This document shows, piece by piece, positions 17,681-26,189 of a DNA stretch of 64,000 bases (position 1 is its first letter; each line of letters begins with the position of its first letter). Source of the DNA: Collinsella aerofaciens. Lineage in GTDB: Bacteria; Actinomycetota; Coriobacteriia; Coriobacteriales; Coriobacteriaceae. The stretch covers positions 66,743 through 130,742 of the forward strand of contig NZ_CABJFS010000007.1 in assembly GCF_902364945.1 (NCBI RefSeq), written 5' to 3'. Below the pieces are notes generated by a model, which saw nothing but the letters and a program-made list of their open reading frames with translations, ran no database searches and was not told the DNA's origin. The position numbers were made by a program, and so were the translations under genes.

Positions 17681-17690
17681 CTACTTTTGT
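17631..17690 (-). repeat. Two tandem copies of a short repeat abutting a stop codon
   Basis: Read on the minus strand, the copies are GTAGCTCACTTGGGACAAGG (ending the upstream gene, whose TAG stop lies inside it) and GTAGCTAATTTGGGACGGGG. A third relative, TAGTGGCTCATTTGATACGG, lies at 25681-25708, again at a stop codon. No strong hairpin forms; function unknown. Confidence 0.6.
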
Positions 17691-18556
17691 TGAGCGCGGC
17701 GGGCGGCACGGCGGGCTCTGGCTTCCTGGATCTCCTCGAGGTGGGCAATGATCTCGGCAGCGCTTTCCTCGATGGCTTTGCCGTCGGTGCGCACCACAAA
17801 GCAGCCCAGGCGCTTCATGAGGGCACGGGCATCCTCAAGCTCGCTGCGCACGCACTCAGGCTCGGCATAGGAGCCTGCGACGGCGCGGGCGTAGTCGTCG
17901 CCCAAGCGGCTATCGCGAATCTCGGAAATCACATCGACGGTCGAAATCAAGCCGAACAGGCGCATCGGGTCAACCTCGTAAATCGACTTGGGCGGCTCCA
18001 TGCCATGCGCCAACGGAACATTGGCGACCTTGTAGCCCTGATAGGCTAAATACATCGACAGCGGCGTCTTGGATGTACGCGACACACCCAGCAGCACGAT
18101 ATCGGCACCCGACAGATCGTCGCAACCGCGCCCGTCATCGTGCTCAACGAAATACTCCATGGCCTCGATACGATGGAAATACCGATCGTCGGTCTTGTGA
18201 ATCACGCCCGCAACGCCTTTGGGCGGCACACCGATGAGCGACGACAATACGGCGAGCGTCGGACCGATCAGGTCGACCGAGCGAATGTGCAGCATGCCCA
18301 AATAATCGAGCACGCGGGCGCGAAGCGCCGGATCGACGATGGTGTGGAACACGGCGATATCGCGATGGTCGGCATCGACGCGCGGCCCCACAAATGACTT
18401 GACCTGCTCCACGGAGGTCACCTTAGGCAGGCGCAAAACGCGAAAAGCCCCTACATCAAATTGCCCGGACGCCGCAAGCACCACCTCACAAGCGGTATCG
18501 CCGAGCGAGTCGGAGATAACGATAACGGTGGGACGAGCGGTGACCGGGCAATCCAT
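17681..18556 (-). CDS. Pyruvate, phosphate dikinase regulatory protein (bifunctional kinase/pyrophosphorylase, DUF299)
   Basis: Controls PPDK by ADP-dependent phosphorylation and phosphate-dependent dephosphorylation of the Thr near its catalytic His. The 291 residues begin with the family's VIVISDSLGDTA and carry the P-loop GVSRTSKTP in the middle, followed by LSMYLAYQGYKVANVPL. The C-terminus is Arg/Ala-rich. It lies between glyS and ppdK, the same glyQS-regulator order as in Firmicutes. Adjacency to ppdK makes PPDK rather than PEP synthase the likely target. Its stop codon sits inside a short dispersed repeat. Confidence 0.93.
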   Translation of the reverse strand: MDCPVTARPTVIVISDSLGDTACEVVLAASGQFDVGAFRVLRLPKVTSVEQVKSFVGPRVDADHRDIAVFHTIVDPALRARVLDYLGMLHIRSVDLIGPTLAVLSSLIGVPPKGVAGVIHKTDDRYFHRIEAMEYFVEHDDGRGCDDLSGADIVLLGVSRTSKTPLSMYLAYQGYKVANVPLAHGMEPPKSIYEVDPMRLFGLISTVDVISEIRDSRLGDDYARAVAGSYAEPECVRSELEDARALMKRLGCFVVRTDGKAIEESAAEIIAHLEEIQEARARRAARRAQQK

Positions 18557-18590
18557 GCGGGGCTCCTTTTGCGCTTATGCGCAGGCTGGC

Positions 18591-20687
18591 TTACTTTTTG
18601 CGGGCAAGCTCACCGATGTTGGCAATGCCGGAGAAAACGGCCTCGAAGCGGTTGAGCAGCTTAAGGCGATTATCGCGAAGCTGCTCGTCTTTGTCCATGA
18701 CCATGACCTCATCGAAGAAACGGTCGATGGGCGCGCGCAGGGCGGCGAGGGCGGCAAATGCGGCCGGGTAGTCCTCGACAGCAAGGGCGGCATCGACAGC
18801 GGTCTGAGCGGCCTCGGAGGCGTCGGCGAGCGCGAGCTCGACCTCGCCCATCAGGCTGCGGTCATACTCCGCACCAAGCTCAGGCTTGGAGATATGCGCG
18901 GCGCGGGCATAGGCGGTCGCCAGGTTGTCGAACGTCTCAGCGTCGTTCTTGCGGGCCTCGTCGAGGGCGGCGCAGCGGGCGAAGAAGACGGACGGGGCGA
19001 TAATGTGCACCGCGGAGACGGCGGCAACGGTATCGGCCGGGATCTTTTCGTCGCGGGCCATGCTCACCAGGCGGCCATGGAAGAAGTCACGAACCTGCTG
19101 GGCGACCTCGGCGGCGTCGAACTCAATGCCCTGCTCGCTATAGAGCTCGAGCGCAAAGTCGATGAGCGACGTGGGATCGATCGGCAGACGGTCGCGCAGG
19201 ATGTTGATGATACCGATAGCGGCACGACGCAGCGCGTAGGGATCGGAGGAGCCAGTCGGGGGCTCGCCGATGGCAAAGATACCGGCGATGGTATCAAGCT
19301 TGTCGGCGCAGGCCACGATGCAGCCAGCGGTGCCCTCGGGCAGCTCGTCACCGGCAAAACGGGGACGATAGTGATCGCGAATGGCGTGGGCGACCTCGTC
19401 GTTCTCCCCCATCGCGGTGGCGTAGTAACCGCCCATCACGCCCTGCTGACTCGTGAATTCGACGACGGCGTTGGATACCAGGTCGGCCTTGCACAGGTGC
19501 GCGGCACGAGCAGCGTCGGCGGCAAGATGGGCGCCCAAATGAGCCTCGCGGGCAATAGCGAGCGCGAGCTGCTCAATACGCTCGGACTTGGCGAGCACGC
19601 TGCCGAGCTTCTCCTGGAAGGCAACCTTGGACAGACGCTCACGGAACTCGTCGAGGGAGATCTTCAGGTCCTCCTCGTAGAAGAACTTAGCGTCGTCCAG
19701 ACGGGCGCGCACGACGCGCTCGTTACCGTCGATCACGCGCTCGGCATTCTCGGGCTTGCTGTTGGAGACGACCACGAACTCACGCGTCAGCTTGCCCTCG
19801 CCGTCATAGATCGGGAAGTAGCGCTGGTTGGTGAGCATGGACTCGCAGATGATCTCGTGCGGGACCTTGAGGAACTCCTCATCGAAGGTACCGACGAGCA
19901 CCGTCGGCCACTCGCAGAGGTTGATAACCTCCTCAAAGACCTTCTTGGGCGTATCGACATGGCAGCCGGGACGGGCAGCCTCGACCTCGGCGATACCGGC
20001 TAGAATCGCCTCGCGACGGCGCTCGGCAGAAAGCACGCCGGCGTCCTCGAGCACCTGCTCGTAGGCGGCGGGGCTAGCGACAACGTGGTCACCGGGGCCA
20101 AGCACGCGATGGCCGCGCGTAGTGTTGCCGCTCGTCACGTCGGCAAACGACACGGGCACAACATCCTCGCCCAGAAGGCAGCAGATCCAGCGGACCGGGC
20201 GCACGAAGGTGGCGTGCTCGTGGCCCCAGCGCTGACTACGGTAGTTGGGCCACTGCAGGCCGGCGATGGTCTTCTCGCACAGGGCCGTCAGGATCGGAGT
20301 AGCCGGAGCGGAAGGAATGTTCTTCTCGGCAAAGACGTACTCACGGCCGTCGGTGTCCTCGCGACGGACCAGATCCTCGGCAGCCACACCGCACTTGCGG
20401 GCGAAGCCCTGGGCGGCCTTGGTGGCGTTACCGTCAGCGTCGAAGGCGATGTTGGCCGCAGGGCCACGCTTGACCTCGTGAACCTCATCGGTCGCAGTGG
20501 CGACGTTGGCCACGAGCGCAGCCAGACGACGCGGACTCGAGATCACGCGGACCTCGCCATGGGCCAGACCGGCCTCGTCGAGGCCCTTGGCGATCATGGT
20601 GCCAAGCTGCTTGACAGCATTGTTCAGCGGTGCGGAGGGCATTTCCTCCGTACCGATCTCAAACAGGAAATCCTTAGCGTCTGCCAT
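18591..20687 (-). CDS. glyS: Glycine-tRNA ligase beta subunit
   Basis: tRNA-binding beta subunit of the heterotetrameric glycyl-tRNA synthetase, 698 residues. The N-terminus FLFEIGTEEMPSAPLNNAV and ISSPRRLAALV, the internal FPIYDGEGKLTREFVVVSN, and YALRRAAIGIINI are family signatures; a C-terminal anticodon-binding helical region follows. The start is three bases after the glyQ stop, so the subunits are probably co-translated. No T-box leader precedes the pair. Confidence 0.97.
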   Translation of the reverse strand: MADAKDFLFEIGTEEMPSAPLNNAVKQLGTMIAKGLDEAGLAHGEVRVISSPRRLAALVANVATATDEVHEVKRGPAANIAFDADGNATKAAQGFARKCGVAAEDLVRREDTDGREYVFAEKNIPSAPATPILTALCEKTIAGLQWPNYRSQRWGHEHATFVRPVRWICCLLGEDVVPVSFADVTSGNTTRGHRVLGPGDHVVASPAAYEQVLEDAGVLSAERRREAILAGIAEVEAARPGCHVDTPKKVFEEVINLCEWPTVLVGTFDEEFLKVPHEIICESMLTNQRYFPIYDGEGKLTREFVVVSNSKPENAERVIDGNERVVRARLDDAKFFYEEDLKISLDEFRERLSKVAFQEKLGSVLAKSERIEQLALAIAREAHLGAHLAADAARAAHLCKADLVSNAVVEFTSQQGVMGGYYATAMGENDEVAHAIRDHYRPRFAGDELPEGTAGCIVACADKLDTIAGIFAIGEPPTGSSDPYALRRAAIGIINILRDRLPIDPTSLIDFALELYSEQGIEFDAAEVAQQVRDFFHGRLVSMARDEKIPADTVAAVSAVHIIAPSVFFARCAALDEARKNDAETFDNLATAYARAAHISKPELGAEYDRSLMGEVELALADASEAAQTAVDAALAVEDYPAAFAALAALRAPIDRFFDEVMVMDKDEQLRDNRLKLLNRFEAVFSGIANIGELARKK

Positions 20688-20690
20688 GGC

Positions 20691-21602
20691 TTACGCCACC
20701 TCGCCTTCCTGGTCGGCATTCTCGTTGACTCCGGCGACCTCGGCCATATAGGCCTCGCAGCACGCCTTGGCGACGGCGCGGACGCGCAGGATGTAGTTGG
20801 CACGCTCGACCGCGGACAGGGCGCCGCGGGCATCGAGCAGGTTGAAAGCGTGGCTGCACTTCATGACACAGTCATACGCTGGCAGCGGCAGCTTGCGCTC
20901 CAGGCAGGAATGGCACTCGGCCTCGTAGTCGTCAAACTTCTGACGCATCATCTCGACGTTGGCGACCTCAAAGTTATAAGCACTGAACTCGCGCTCGTTC
21001 TCGAGGAACACGTCGCCATAGGTCATGGGCGTACCGTCGGGCAGGTAGCTCCACACCAGGTCGTAAACGGAGTTGACGCCCTGGGCATACATGGCGATAC
21101 GCTCCAGGCCATAGGTGATCTCGACGGGCACGGGGTCGACCTCGATGCCGCCCACCTGCTGGAAGTACGTAAACTGCGTGACCTCCATGCCGTTGAGCCA
21201 AACCTCCCAGCCAAGGCCCCAGGCGCCCAGGGTTGGGCTCTCCCAGTCATCCTCGACAAAGCGGACGTCATGGTCGTTGGGGTCCAGGCCAATGGCGGCC
21301 AGCGAACCCAGGTAGAGCTCCTGGGCGTTGACCGGCGAGGGCTTGATGAGCACCTGGAACTGATAGTAGTGCTGCAGGCGGTTAGGGTTCTCGCCGTAGC
21401 GGCCGTCGGCGGGACGGCGGCAGGGCTGCGCATAGCAGGTGCGCCACTCGGCGGGACCGAGCGAGCGCAGCGTGGTCGCGGTATGGAAGGTACCGGCACC
21501 GACCTCGGAGTCATAGGGCTGCATAATGACGCAGCCCTGCTCGCCCCAGTACTGCTGGAGGCGCAGGATGATGTCTTGGAAGGAAAGCGATGAAGCGTTC
21601 AT
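20691..21602 (-). CDS. glyQ: Glycine-tRNA ligase alpha subunit
   Basis: Catalytic class II subunit of glycyl-tRNA synthetase. The 303 residues include the characteristic [36 protein letters not shown] and [13 protein letters not shown]. It heads glyQ-glyS-PPDK regulator-ppdK. Only 59 bp lie upstream, with a TATAGT -10-like string at 21650 but a poor -35, so it may also be read from the trmD-lepB operon. Confidence 0.97.
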   Translation of the reverse strand: MNASSLSFQDIILRLQQYWGEQGCVIMQPYDSEVGAGTFHTATTLRSLGPAEWRTCYAQPCRRPADGRYGENPNRLQHYYQFQVLIKPSPVNAQELYLGSLAAIGLDPNDHDVRFVEDDWESPTLGAWGLGWEVWLNGMEVTQFTYFQQVGGIEVDPVPVEITYGLERIAMYAQGVNSVYDLVWSYLPDGTPMTYGDVFLENEREFSAYNFEVANVEMMRQKFDDYEAECHSCLERKLPLPAYDCVMKCSHAFNLLDARGALSAVERANYILRVRAVAKACCEAYMAEVAGVNENADQEGEVA

Positions 21603-21661
21603 GCCTCTAATATCCCCTCGTCGAAACGATTACACGGTTAGGTACTGTACTATAGCGGTTT

Positions 21662-22225
21662 TTAGTCGATAGCGCCGATGCGGTTGAGCGGCCAGTAGCG
21701 CACAAGCGCCACAGCGATCAAATCAGAGCGATCGACGGGACCAAAGTAGCGCGAGTCGGCAGAGTTTTCGCGGTTGTCGCCCATCACCCACAAGCACCCG
21801 TCGGGAACGGTGTAGGGATAACTCACCTGGGCGCCAGGCGCTTGGACCGAAAGCGGCCAGCTCATGCCGGTCGTATAGTCCTCATCGAGCGCCTGGCCGT
21901 CAACGACCACGCGACCGTCCTGCAAATCGACCGTCTGGCCGGCCGTGGCGATAACGCGCTTGACAAGAACATCGTGCTCGGAGGTGCCATCGGGGTTGTG
22001 AAACACCACGATATCGCCCTGCTTGACGGGCTGGCCGAGCTCAAGGCTCACCTTTTGCGCCAAGATCTGGTCGCCAATCTCGATCGTGGACTCCATGGAG
22101 CCGGTGGGCACCACAAAGGGCTCGACCACAAAGGTGCGGATCAGGAAGGTGGCCACGAGCGCGATTGCGATGACCGCGATCCACTCAAAGGCGCCCCTCA
22201 ACGCGGAATGCTGCGATGGAACCAT
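21662..22225 (-). CDS. lepB: Signal peptidase I
   Basis: Membrane serine protease cleaving signal peptides. The start at 22225, with GAGGAG just upstream, gives 187 residues; a longer in-frame extension would overlap trmD. A single N-terminal membrane helix (about 12-31) is followed by the catalytic Ser43 in PTGSMEST, the general-base Lys89 in LVKRVIATAGQ, and GDNRENSADSRYFGPV. It follows trmD in the order usual for Actinomycetota, except that rplS has been displaced. Confidence 0.96.
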   Translation of the reverse strand: MVPSQHSALRGAFEWIAVIAIALVATFLIRTFVVEPFVVPTGSMESTIEIGDQILAQKVSLELGQPVKQGDIVVFHNPDGTSEHDVLVKRVIATAGQTVDLQDGRVVVDGQALDEDYTTGMSWPLSVQAPGAQVSYPYTVPDGCLWVMGDNRENSADSRYFGPVDRSDLIAVALVRYWPLNRIGAID

Positions 22226-22227
22226 TC

Positions 22228-22986
22228 TCACTCCTCGCTCTGCGAATACGAAGCGTCCAGAATCTCCTGCGCGTATGCGCGCTCCTGGGGCGTAAGCCGC
22301 GCCGTCTCGATCAGATCGGGACGCCAACGACAAGTGCGCTCGATGGCATTCTTGCGGCGCCAGGCATCGACCTTAGCGTGATCTCCGCTCACGAGCACCG
22401 GAGGCACACCCTGGCCATTGAACTCAGCGGGGCGGGTGTACTGCGCATACTCGAGCAGGCCTCCGTCCTCGGCGGTCGAGAACGACTCGTCGACGTTGCT
22501 CATCTCGTCGCCCAGGGCGCCGGGAATCAGGCGTACGACGGCATCGGCAACGACCATAGCGGGAAGCTCGCCGCCCGTGAGCACGTAATCGCCGATCGAC
22601 AGGCGCTCGTCGGCATACGCATAGGCACGCTCGTCGACACCTTCGTAACGGCTGCACACAAACAGCAGGCGCTCGCTTTTGAGCAGGCGCTCGGCCACAT
22701 GCTGCGTAAAAGGCTCGCCGCACGGGGTGAAGAACACCACCGTCGGCTTGGGGCCCTCCGCGCTAATGGCCTCGATGGCCTCGGCGATAGGCTCGACCTT
22801 CATGAGCATGCCCTGCCCGCCGCCGTACGGCTCGTCATCGACGGTACGATGGCGGTCGTGCGTCCAGTCGCGCAGGTTATACGCCTTAAAATCAAAAAGG
22901 CCGGCCTTGCGGGCGCGGCCCAAAATCGATGTGGACATGACGGGCTCAAACATCTCGGGAAAGACCGAAAGGGTCTCAATCAGCAT
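22228..22986 (-). CDS. trmD: tRNA (guanine-N1-)-methyltransferase
   Basis: SAM-dependent, trefoil-knot enzyme making m1G37 in tRNAs, which prevents frameshifting. The 252 residues contain RDWTHDRHRTVDDEPYGGGQGM, CSRYEGVDERA, LSIGDYVLTGGELPA and the RP-x-EF motif (TRPAEFNGQGVPPVL). It lies between rimM and lepB; its stop is three bases before the lepB ATG. Confidence 0.97.
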   Translation of the reverse strand: MLIETLSVFPEMFEPVMSTSILGRARKAGLFDFKAYNLRDWTHDRHRTVDDEPYGGGQGMLMKVEPIAEAIEAISAEGPKPTVVFFTPCGEPFTQHVAERLLKSERLLFVCSRYEGVDERAYAYADERLSIGDYVLTGGELPAMVVADAVVRLIPGALGDEMSNVDESFSTAEDGGLLEYAQYTRPAEFNGQGVPPVLVSGDHAKVDAWRRKNAIERTCRWRPDLIETARLTPQERAYAQEILDASYSQSEE

Positions 22987-22996
22987 GTTGTCCTCC

Positions 22997-23518
22997 CTAC
23001 TTGTCCATATCGATCAAGCCATCCATCACGTGGACGGAAATTGTTCCTGCATCGGGAAGATCGAGCACGACCCGCTCGATCACGGGAATCAGTACCTCGC
23101 CGTACCGATCGCCTTCGACAACCCAAACATCGTTGGCAGGCGTCGACATGATCTCGACAATCGTGCCGAGCGAACCGAAGCGCTCGTCGACCACCTCGCG
23201 ACCCATCAGGTCGGTATAGGCGGCGTCGAGCGAATCGAGCTCAAAGTCGTCACGATTTGCCAGCACATAGCATCCCGTGATGCCCTCGGCGGCCGTCAAG
23301 TCGTCAATGCCCTCAAACGAGACCAGATCGCCATCGCCCGTATCGGTGACGGACACGACCGTGCAAAAGCGGTCGCGCTTGAGCGCCGGCGGCGTCAGGG
23401 CGACGCGCATACCCGGCTCTAATACAGAAGGAAGCCCCCGCAGCGGCTGCGCGAGGACCTCCCCCTTCCTTCCGTGCGGCTTGACCACACGGGCGATGTT
23501 TTTGTACTGGGACCTCAA
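22997..23518 (-). CDS. rimM: Ribosome maturation factor RimM
   Basis: Assembly factor for the 30S head, binding S19. The 173 residues begin NIARVVKPHGRKGEV, typical of the N-terminal barrel domain, and end in a PRC-barrel (DLMGREVVDE...VWVVEGDRYGEVLIPVIE). The proposed start is TTG at 23518, five bases past the khpA stop, with only a weak ribosome site; the family's usual start lies within a few codons. Part of rpsP-khpA-rimM-trmD-lepB. Confidence 0.93.
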   Translation of the reverse strand: MRSQYKNIARVVKPHGRKGEVLAQPLRGLPSVLEPGMRVALTPPALKRDRFCTVVSVTDTGDGDLVSFEGIDDLTAAEGITGCYVLANRDDFELDSLDAAYTDLMGREVVDERFGSLGTIVEIMSTPANDVWVVEGDRYGEVLIPVIERVVLDLPDAGTISVHVMDGLIDMDK

Positions 23519-23522
23519 GGTC

Positions 23523-23807
23523 CTAGCCCAGAACCTCTACCTCGACAGCAGTGTCGAGGCGAGCGGCCAGTGCACGGGCGAGCGTGCGAATGGCCTTGAT
23601 GGTACGGCCACGACGGCCGATGACCTTAGCGACGTCATCCTCGGCGACAGAAACCTCAATCGTAGAGGCGTCATCACCATCAATGACCTCAAGGCTCACG
23701 GAATCCGGGTCGTCGACGATCTGAACAACGAGATATTCGACGAGATCGGCGATGCGATCTGAGAGCATTGCCTCACCCTCGAGCTGTGCAGCGTCAACCT
23801 CAGGCAC
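23523..23807 (-). CDS. khpA: KH-domain RNA-binding protein KhpA
   Basis: Small RNA-binding protein, 94 residues, of the YlqC/KhpA family that works with KhpB in elongation and division in some Gram-positives. The KH loop GxxG is GRRG in VAKVIGRRGRTIKAIRTL. It lies between rpsP and rimM with gaps of three to five bases, its conserved position in Gram-positives. Confidence 0.93.
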   Translation of the reverse strand: MPEVDAAQLEGEAMLSDRIADLVEYLVVQIVDDPDSVSLEVIDGDDASTIEVSVAEDDVAKVIGRRGRTIKAIRTLARALAARLDTAVEVEVLG

Positions 23808-23810
23808 GAT

Positions 23811-24152
23811 TTACTCCTCGGCGCCCTCAGCGGCCTCAGCGGCAGCCTTAGCGGCCTCGGCCTCTTTGGCGAGCTGCTTCTTGGACTTCTTGACGACGGT
23901 CTCGGTCTTCTCGCCCTCGTTGGCGGCCTTGACCAGAGCGGCGACGGCGTCGGTGAGCTGAGCGCCCTTGGACTGCCAGTCGGCGATCTTCTCGAGGTCG
24001 AGGTTGATGGTCTTGGGGGCGGTCATCGGGTTGTAGCGGCCAACCTCCTCGATGATACGACCGTCACGCGGGGCGCGGGAATCGGCGACGACGACACGGT
24101 AGTACGGACGCTTCTTAGCGCCGTGACGAGCAAGGCGAATCTTGACTGCCAA
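23811..24152 (-). CDS. rpsP: 30S ribosomal protein S16
   Basis: Assembly protein of the small subunit. The start is TTG at 24152, with GGAGGAG seven bases upstream, giving [20 protein letters not shown] as the second residue onward, exactly the family start. The 113 residues exceed the common ~85 because of a Lys/Glu/Ala-rich C-terminal tail (about 85-113). First gene of rpsP-khpA-rimM-trmD-lepB, with two promoter-like sites upstream. Confidence 0.96.
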   Translation of the reverse strand: MAVKIRLARHGAKKRPYYRVVVADSRAPRDGRIIEEVGRYNPMTAPKTINLDLEKIADWQSKGAQLTDAVAALVKAANEGEKTETVVKKSKKQLAKEAEAAKAAAEAAEGAEE

Positions 24153-24208
24153 AGGAAACTCCTCCAACCAAGCAGCTTTAGGCTGCAACTACAAACAAAC
24201 AGTTGAAC

Positions 24209-24237
24209 ATAATACGCCATCGACGCGGGCAGGTGAA
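24209..24237 (-). promoter_or_regulatory. Possible proximal promoter for rpsP
   Basis: TTCACC (24232-24237) and TATTAT (24209-24214) on the minus strand, spacing 17 bp. Confidence 0.5.
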
Positions 24238-24281
24238 GTCCGTGAGACCAACTTCTTCGGTGTAGTCGAGGGCAAATCCAT

Positions 24282-24309
24282 ATCTTAGACAAGAATTCGG
24301 GATTTGCAA
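24282..24309 (-). promoter_or_regulatory. Predicted distal promoter for rpsP operon
   Basis: TTGCAA (24304-24309) and TAAGAT (24282-24287) on the minus strand, spacing 16 bp, about 130 bp upstream of rpsP and back to back with dinB. Confidence 0.6.
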
Positions 24310-24341
24310 GCACATACACGCACCCCACATGAGCTGCGCGG

Positions 24342-24347
24342 TATACT
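24342..24347 (+). promoter_or_regulatory. -10 element for dinB
   Basis: TATACT on the plus strand with no good -35. Transcription would begin near the ATG at 24354, so the message would be leaderless for that start, or have a short leader for the ATG at 24393. Confidence 0.5.
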
Positions 24348-24392
24348 CATGACATGGAAAGACGCGAACATACATACGGTTATGAGGATGCC

Positions 24393-25607
24393 ATGAGCGT
24401 CACGCCGCCTCCCTGGACGGGTCCGGCGGTGGGCCTCATGGACCTCGATGCGTTTTTTGCGAGCGTGGAGATGCTCGATCATCCCGAATGGCGCGGAAAG
24501 CCACTCATCGTGGGCGGAGACGCCGATTCGCGTGGCGTCGTGTCCACGTGTTCGTATGAGGCGCGCCGCTTTGGCGTGCACTCTGCCATGGCCTCGGCCG
24601 AGGCGCGGCGCTTGTGCCCGCAAGCCATTTGGACGCACGGGCACTTTGATCGCTACCGCGAGGTGAGCGCGCAGGTCATGGCGATTCTTGCCGAGGAGAC
24701 GCCGCGCGTTGAGCGCGTATCCATCGACGAAGCCTTTATCGATATCACACCGGGTCGCTTTGCGCCCGAGGACCCACTGCTGGTTGCACGGCGTATAAGC
24801 GACCGTGTGGCAGCGCTGGGAGTGACGTGCTCCATTGGCGTGGGCTGCAACAAGACGGTCGCAAAGATCGCAAGCGAGCGGGATAAGCCGTTTGGGCTGA
24901 CCATCGTGCGCCCCGGAACCGAGCAGCGCTTTTTGGCCGCGCTGCCGGTATCTGCCATGAGCGGCATCGGGCGCTCGGCCGAGGAGCGACTGCGCCGTAT
25001 GCGCATCTACACGCTCGGCGAGCTGTCACGCGCGCCGGAATCCACCTTGGCCTCTATTTTTGGCGTCAACGGCGAACGTATGCGTCAGCGTGCGCTGGGA
25101 CTTGAAATCTCCGAAGTCACGAGTCTCGATGAAGAGCGCGAGGTCAAGTCGGTCAGCAATGAACGCACCTTTGCTAAAGATTTGACTGAGCGTGGGGATA
25201 TTGAGGCGGCGATTGCGCTGCTGGGCGAGTCAGTGGGACGCCGCCTGCGCCGTCAGGGACTAACGGGCGCCACGGTGACGCTCAAGCTCAAGTATTCGTA
25301 TGGAAACGGTCGCTCGGCACAGCGCCGGCTGCCTCATCCGACCGACGATGAGAACATCTTCGTGGCGGTTGCACTCGAACTGCTCGACAACATCTGGCAG
25401 GAAGGAATGCACGTGCGCTTAGCAGGCATCGGCATGAGCGACTTCGACCACCAAGGCGGCATCCAAACCGACCTGTTCTGCGAGATCGATGACCGCGGAG
25501 CCCAATCCAGCGACCGCCGCGACCTCTCCGTCGCCATCGATGCCGTCCGAGACAAGTTCGGCGACACCGCGCTATCCTTCGGCCGCCAATCCCGCTTCAA
25601 CGATTAA
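24393..25607 (+). CDS. dinB: DNA polymerase IV (Y-family)
   Basis: Translesion DNA polymerase, 404 residues from the ATG at 24393, which has GAGG five bases upstream; an in-frame ATG at 24354 adds 13 residues. The metal-binding DLDAFFASVE, with the steric-gate aromatic residue, and the catalytic pair in VSIDEAFIDIT are intact. SIGVGCNKTVAKIAS and the helix-hairpin-helix GIGRSAEERL follow, then a little-finger domain. The C-terminus shows no evident beta-clamp motif beyond IQTDLF. It is the only plus-strand gene in the first 45 kb, diverging from rpsP and converging on rsfS. Confidence 0.95.
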   Translation: MSVTPPPWTGPAVGLMDLDAFFASVEMLDHPEWRGKPLIVGGDADSRGVVSTCSYEARRFGVHSAMASAEARRLCPQAIWTHGHFDRYREVSAQVMAILAEETPRVERVSIDEAFIDITPGRFAPEDPLLVARRISDRVAALGVTCSIGVGCNKTVAKIASERDKPFGLTIVRPGTEQRFLAALPVSAMSGIGRSAEERLRRMRIYTLGELSRAPESTLASIFGVNGERMRQRALGLEISEVTSLDEEREVKSVSNERTFAKDLTERGDIEAAIALLGESVGRRLRRQGLTGATVTLKLKYSYGNGRSAQRRLPHPTDDENIFVAVALELLDNIWQEGMHVRLAGIGMSDFDHQGGIQTDLFCEIDDRGAQSSDRRDLSVAIDAVRDKFGDTALSFGRQSRFND

Positions 25608-25619
25608 CCGCCTTTGGTC

Positions 25620-25659
25620 AAAAAGAAAGCTGGGCAGGTACGGAAAACCGCAACTGCCC
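25620..25659 (-). terminator. Intrinsic terminator after rsfS
   Basis: On the minus strand GGGCAG pairs with CTGCCC around an inner CGG/CCG stem, followed by a T-rich tail (CTTTCTTTTT). It lies between the converging dinB and rsfS genes. Confidence 0.65.
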
Positions 25660-25680
25660 GGCAAAATGCGCGAGGCTAAC

Positions 25681-25708
25681 TAAAAGCCCCGTATCAAATG
25701 AGCCACTA
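25681..25708 (-). repeat. Third copy of the short stop-codon-associated repeat
   Basis: Minus strand TAGTGGCTCATTTGATACGG followed by GGCTTTT. It resembles the two copies at 17631-17690 and again begins with the stop codon of the upstream gene (rsfS). Confidence 0.5.
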
Positions 25709-26161
25709 GAGGAGGTCGAGGGGGAGCTGGGGGGCGTCACCCCAGAGCTTTTCTAGACGGTAGAAGTCGCGGGCTTCGGGAGTGAAGACGTGAACGACGA
25801 CCGAGCCGTAGTCCATGAGCATCCAGGTCTTCTGCTCGCGGCCCTCGATGGAGAACGGATGCTCGCCGCAAGCCGCGGCGACCTTCTCCTCGATCTCGTC
25901 GACGATAGAATCGACCTGGCGGTTGTTGGTACCGGTGGCAAGCACAAAGTAGTCGCACACGTCGGAAAGCTCGGTCAGGTCGAGCACCTGCACGTCCTCG
26001 CCCTTCTTGTCGTAGGCGGCCTGCGCGGCGGCGCGGGCGACATCCTCGGCGGCGACACCGCTCGCGGACAGCGAGGCGGCGGTGCGGTCGGACGTGGCAA
26101 CGAAACTCTTGTGCTCCACACCTTCAAGAATCTGCTCGTCAGTCATGGTCTCATCGGCCAT
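25706..26161 (-). CDS. rsfS: Ribosomal silencing factor RsfS
   Basis: Binds L14 and blocks subunit joining under starvation. The start at 26161 (AGAGG six bases upstream) gives 151 residues. The DUF143 core has VLDLTELSDVCDYFVLATGTN, QVDSIVDEIEE, and W-x-L-M-D-Y-G-S-V-V-V-H-V-F. An N-terminal tail of about 40 residues is longer than usual. Last gene of obgE-nadD-yqeK-rsfS. Confidence 0.95.
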   Translation of the reverse strand: MADETMTDEQILEGVEHKSFVATSDRTAASLSASGVAAEDVARAAAQAAYDKKGEDVQVLDLTELSDVCDYFVLATGTNNRQVDSIVDEIEEKVAAACGEHPFSIEGREQKTWMLMDYGSVVVHVFTPEARDFYRLEKLWGDAPQLPLDLL

Positions 26162-26189
26162 GGAATACCTCTTTCTAGACACACCCGAG

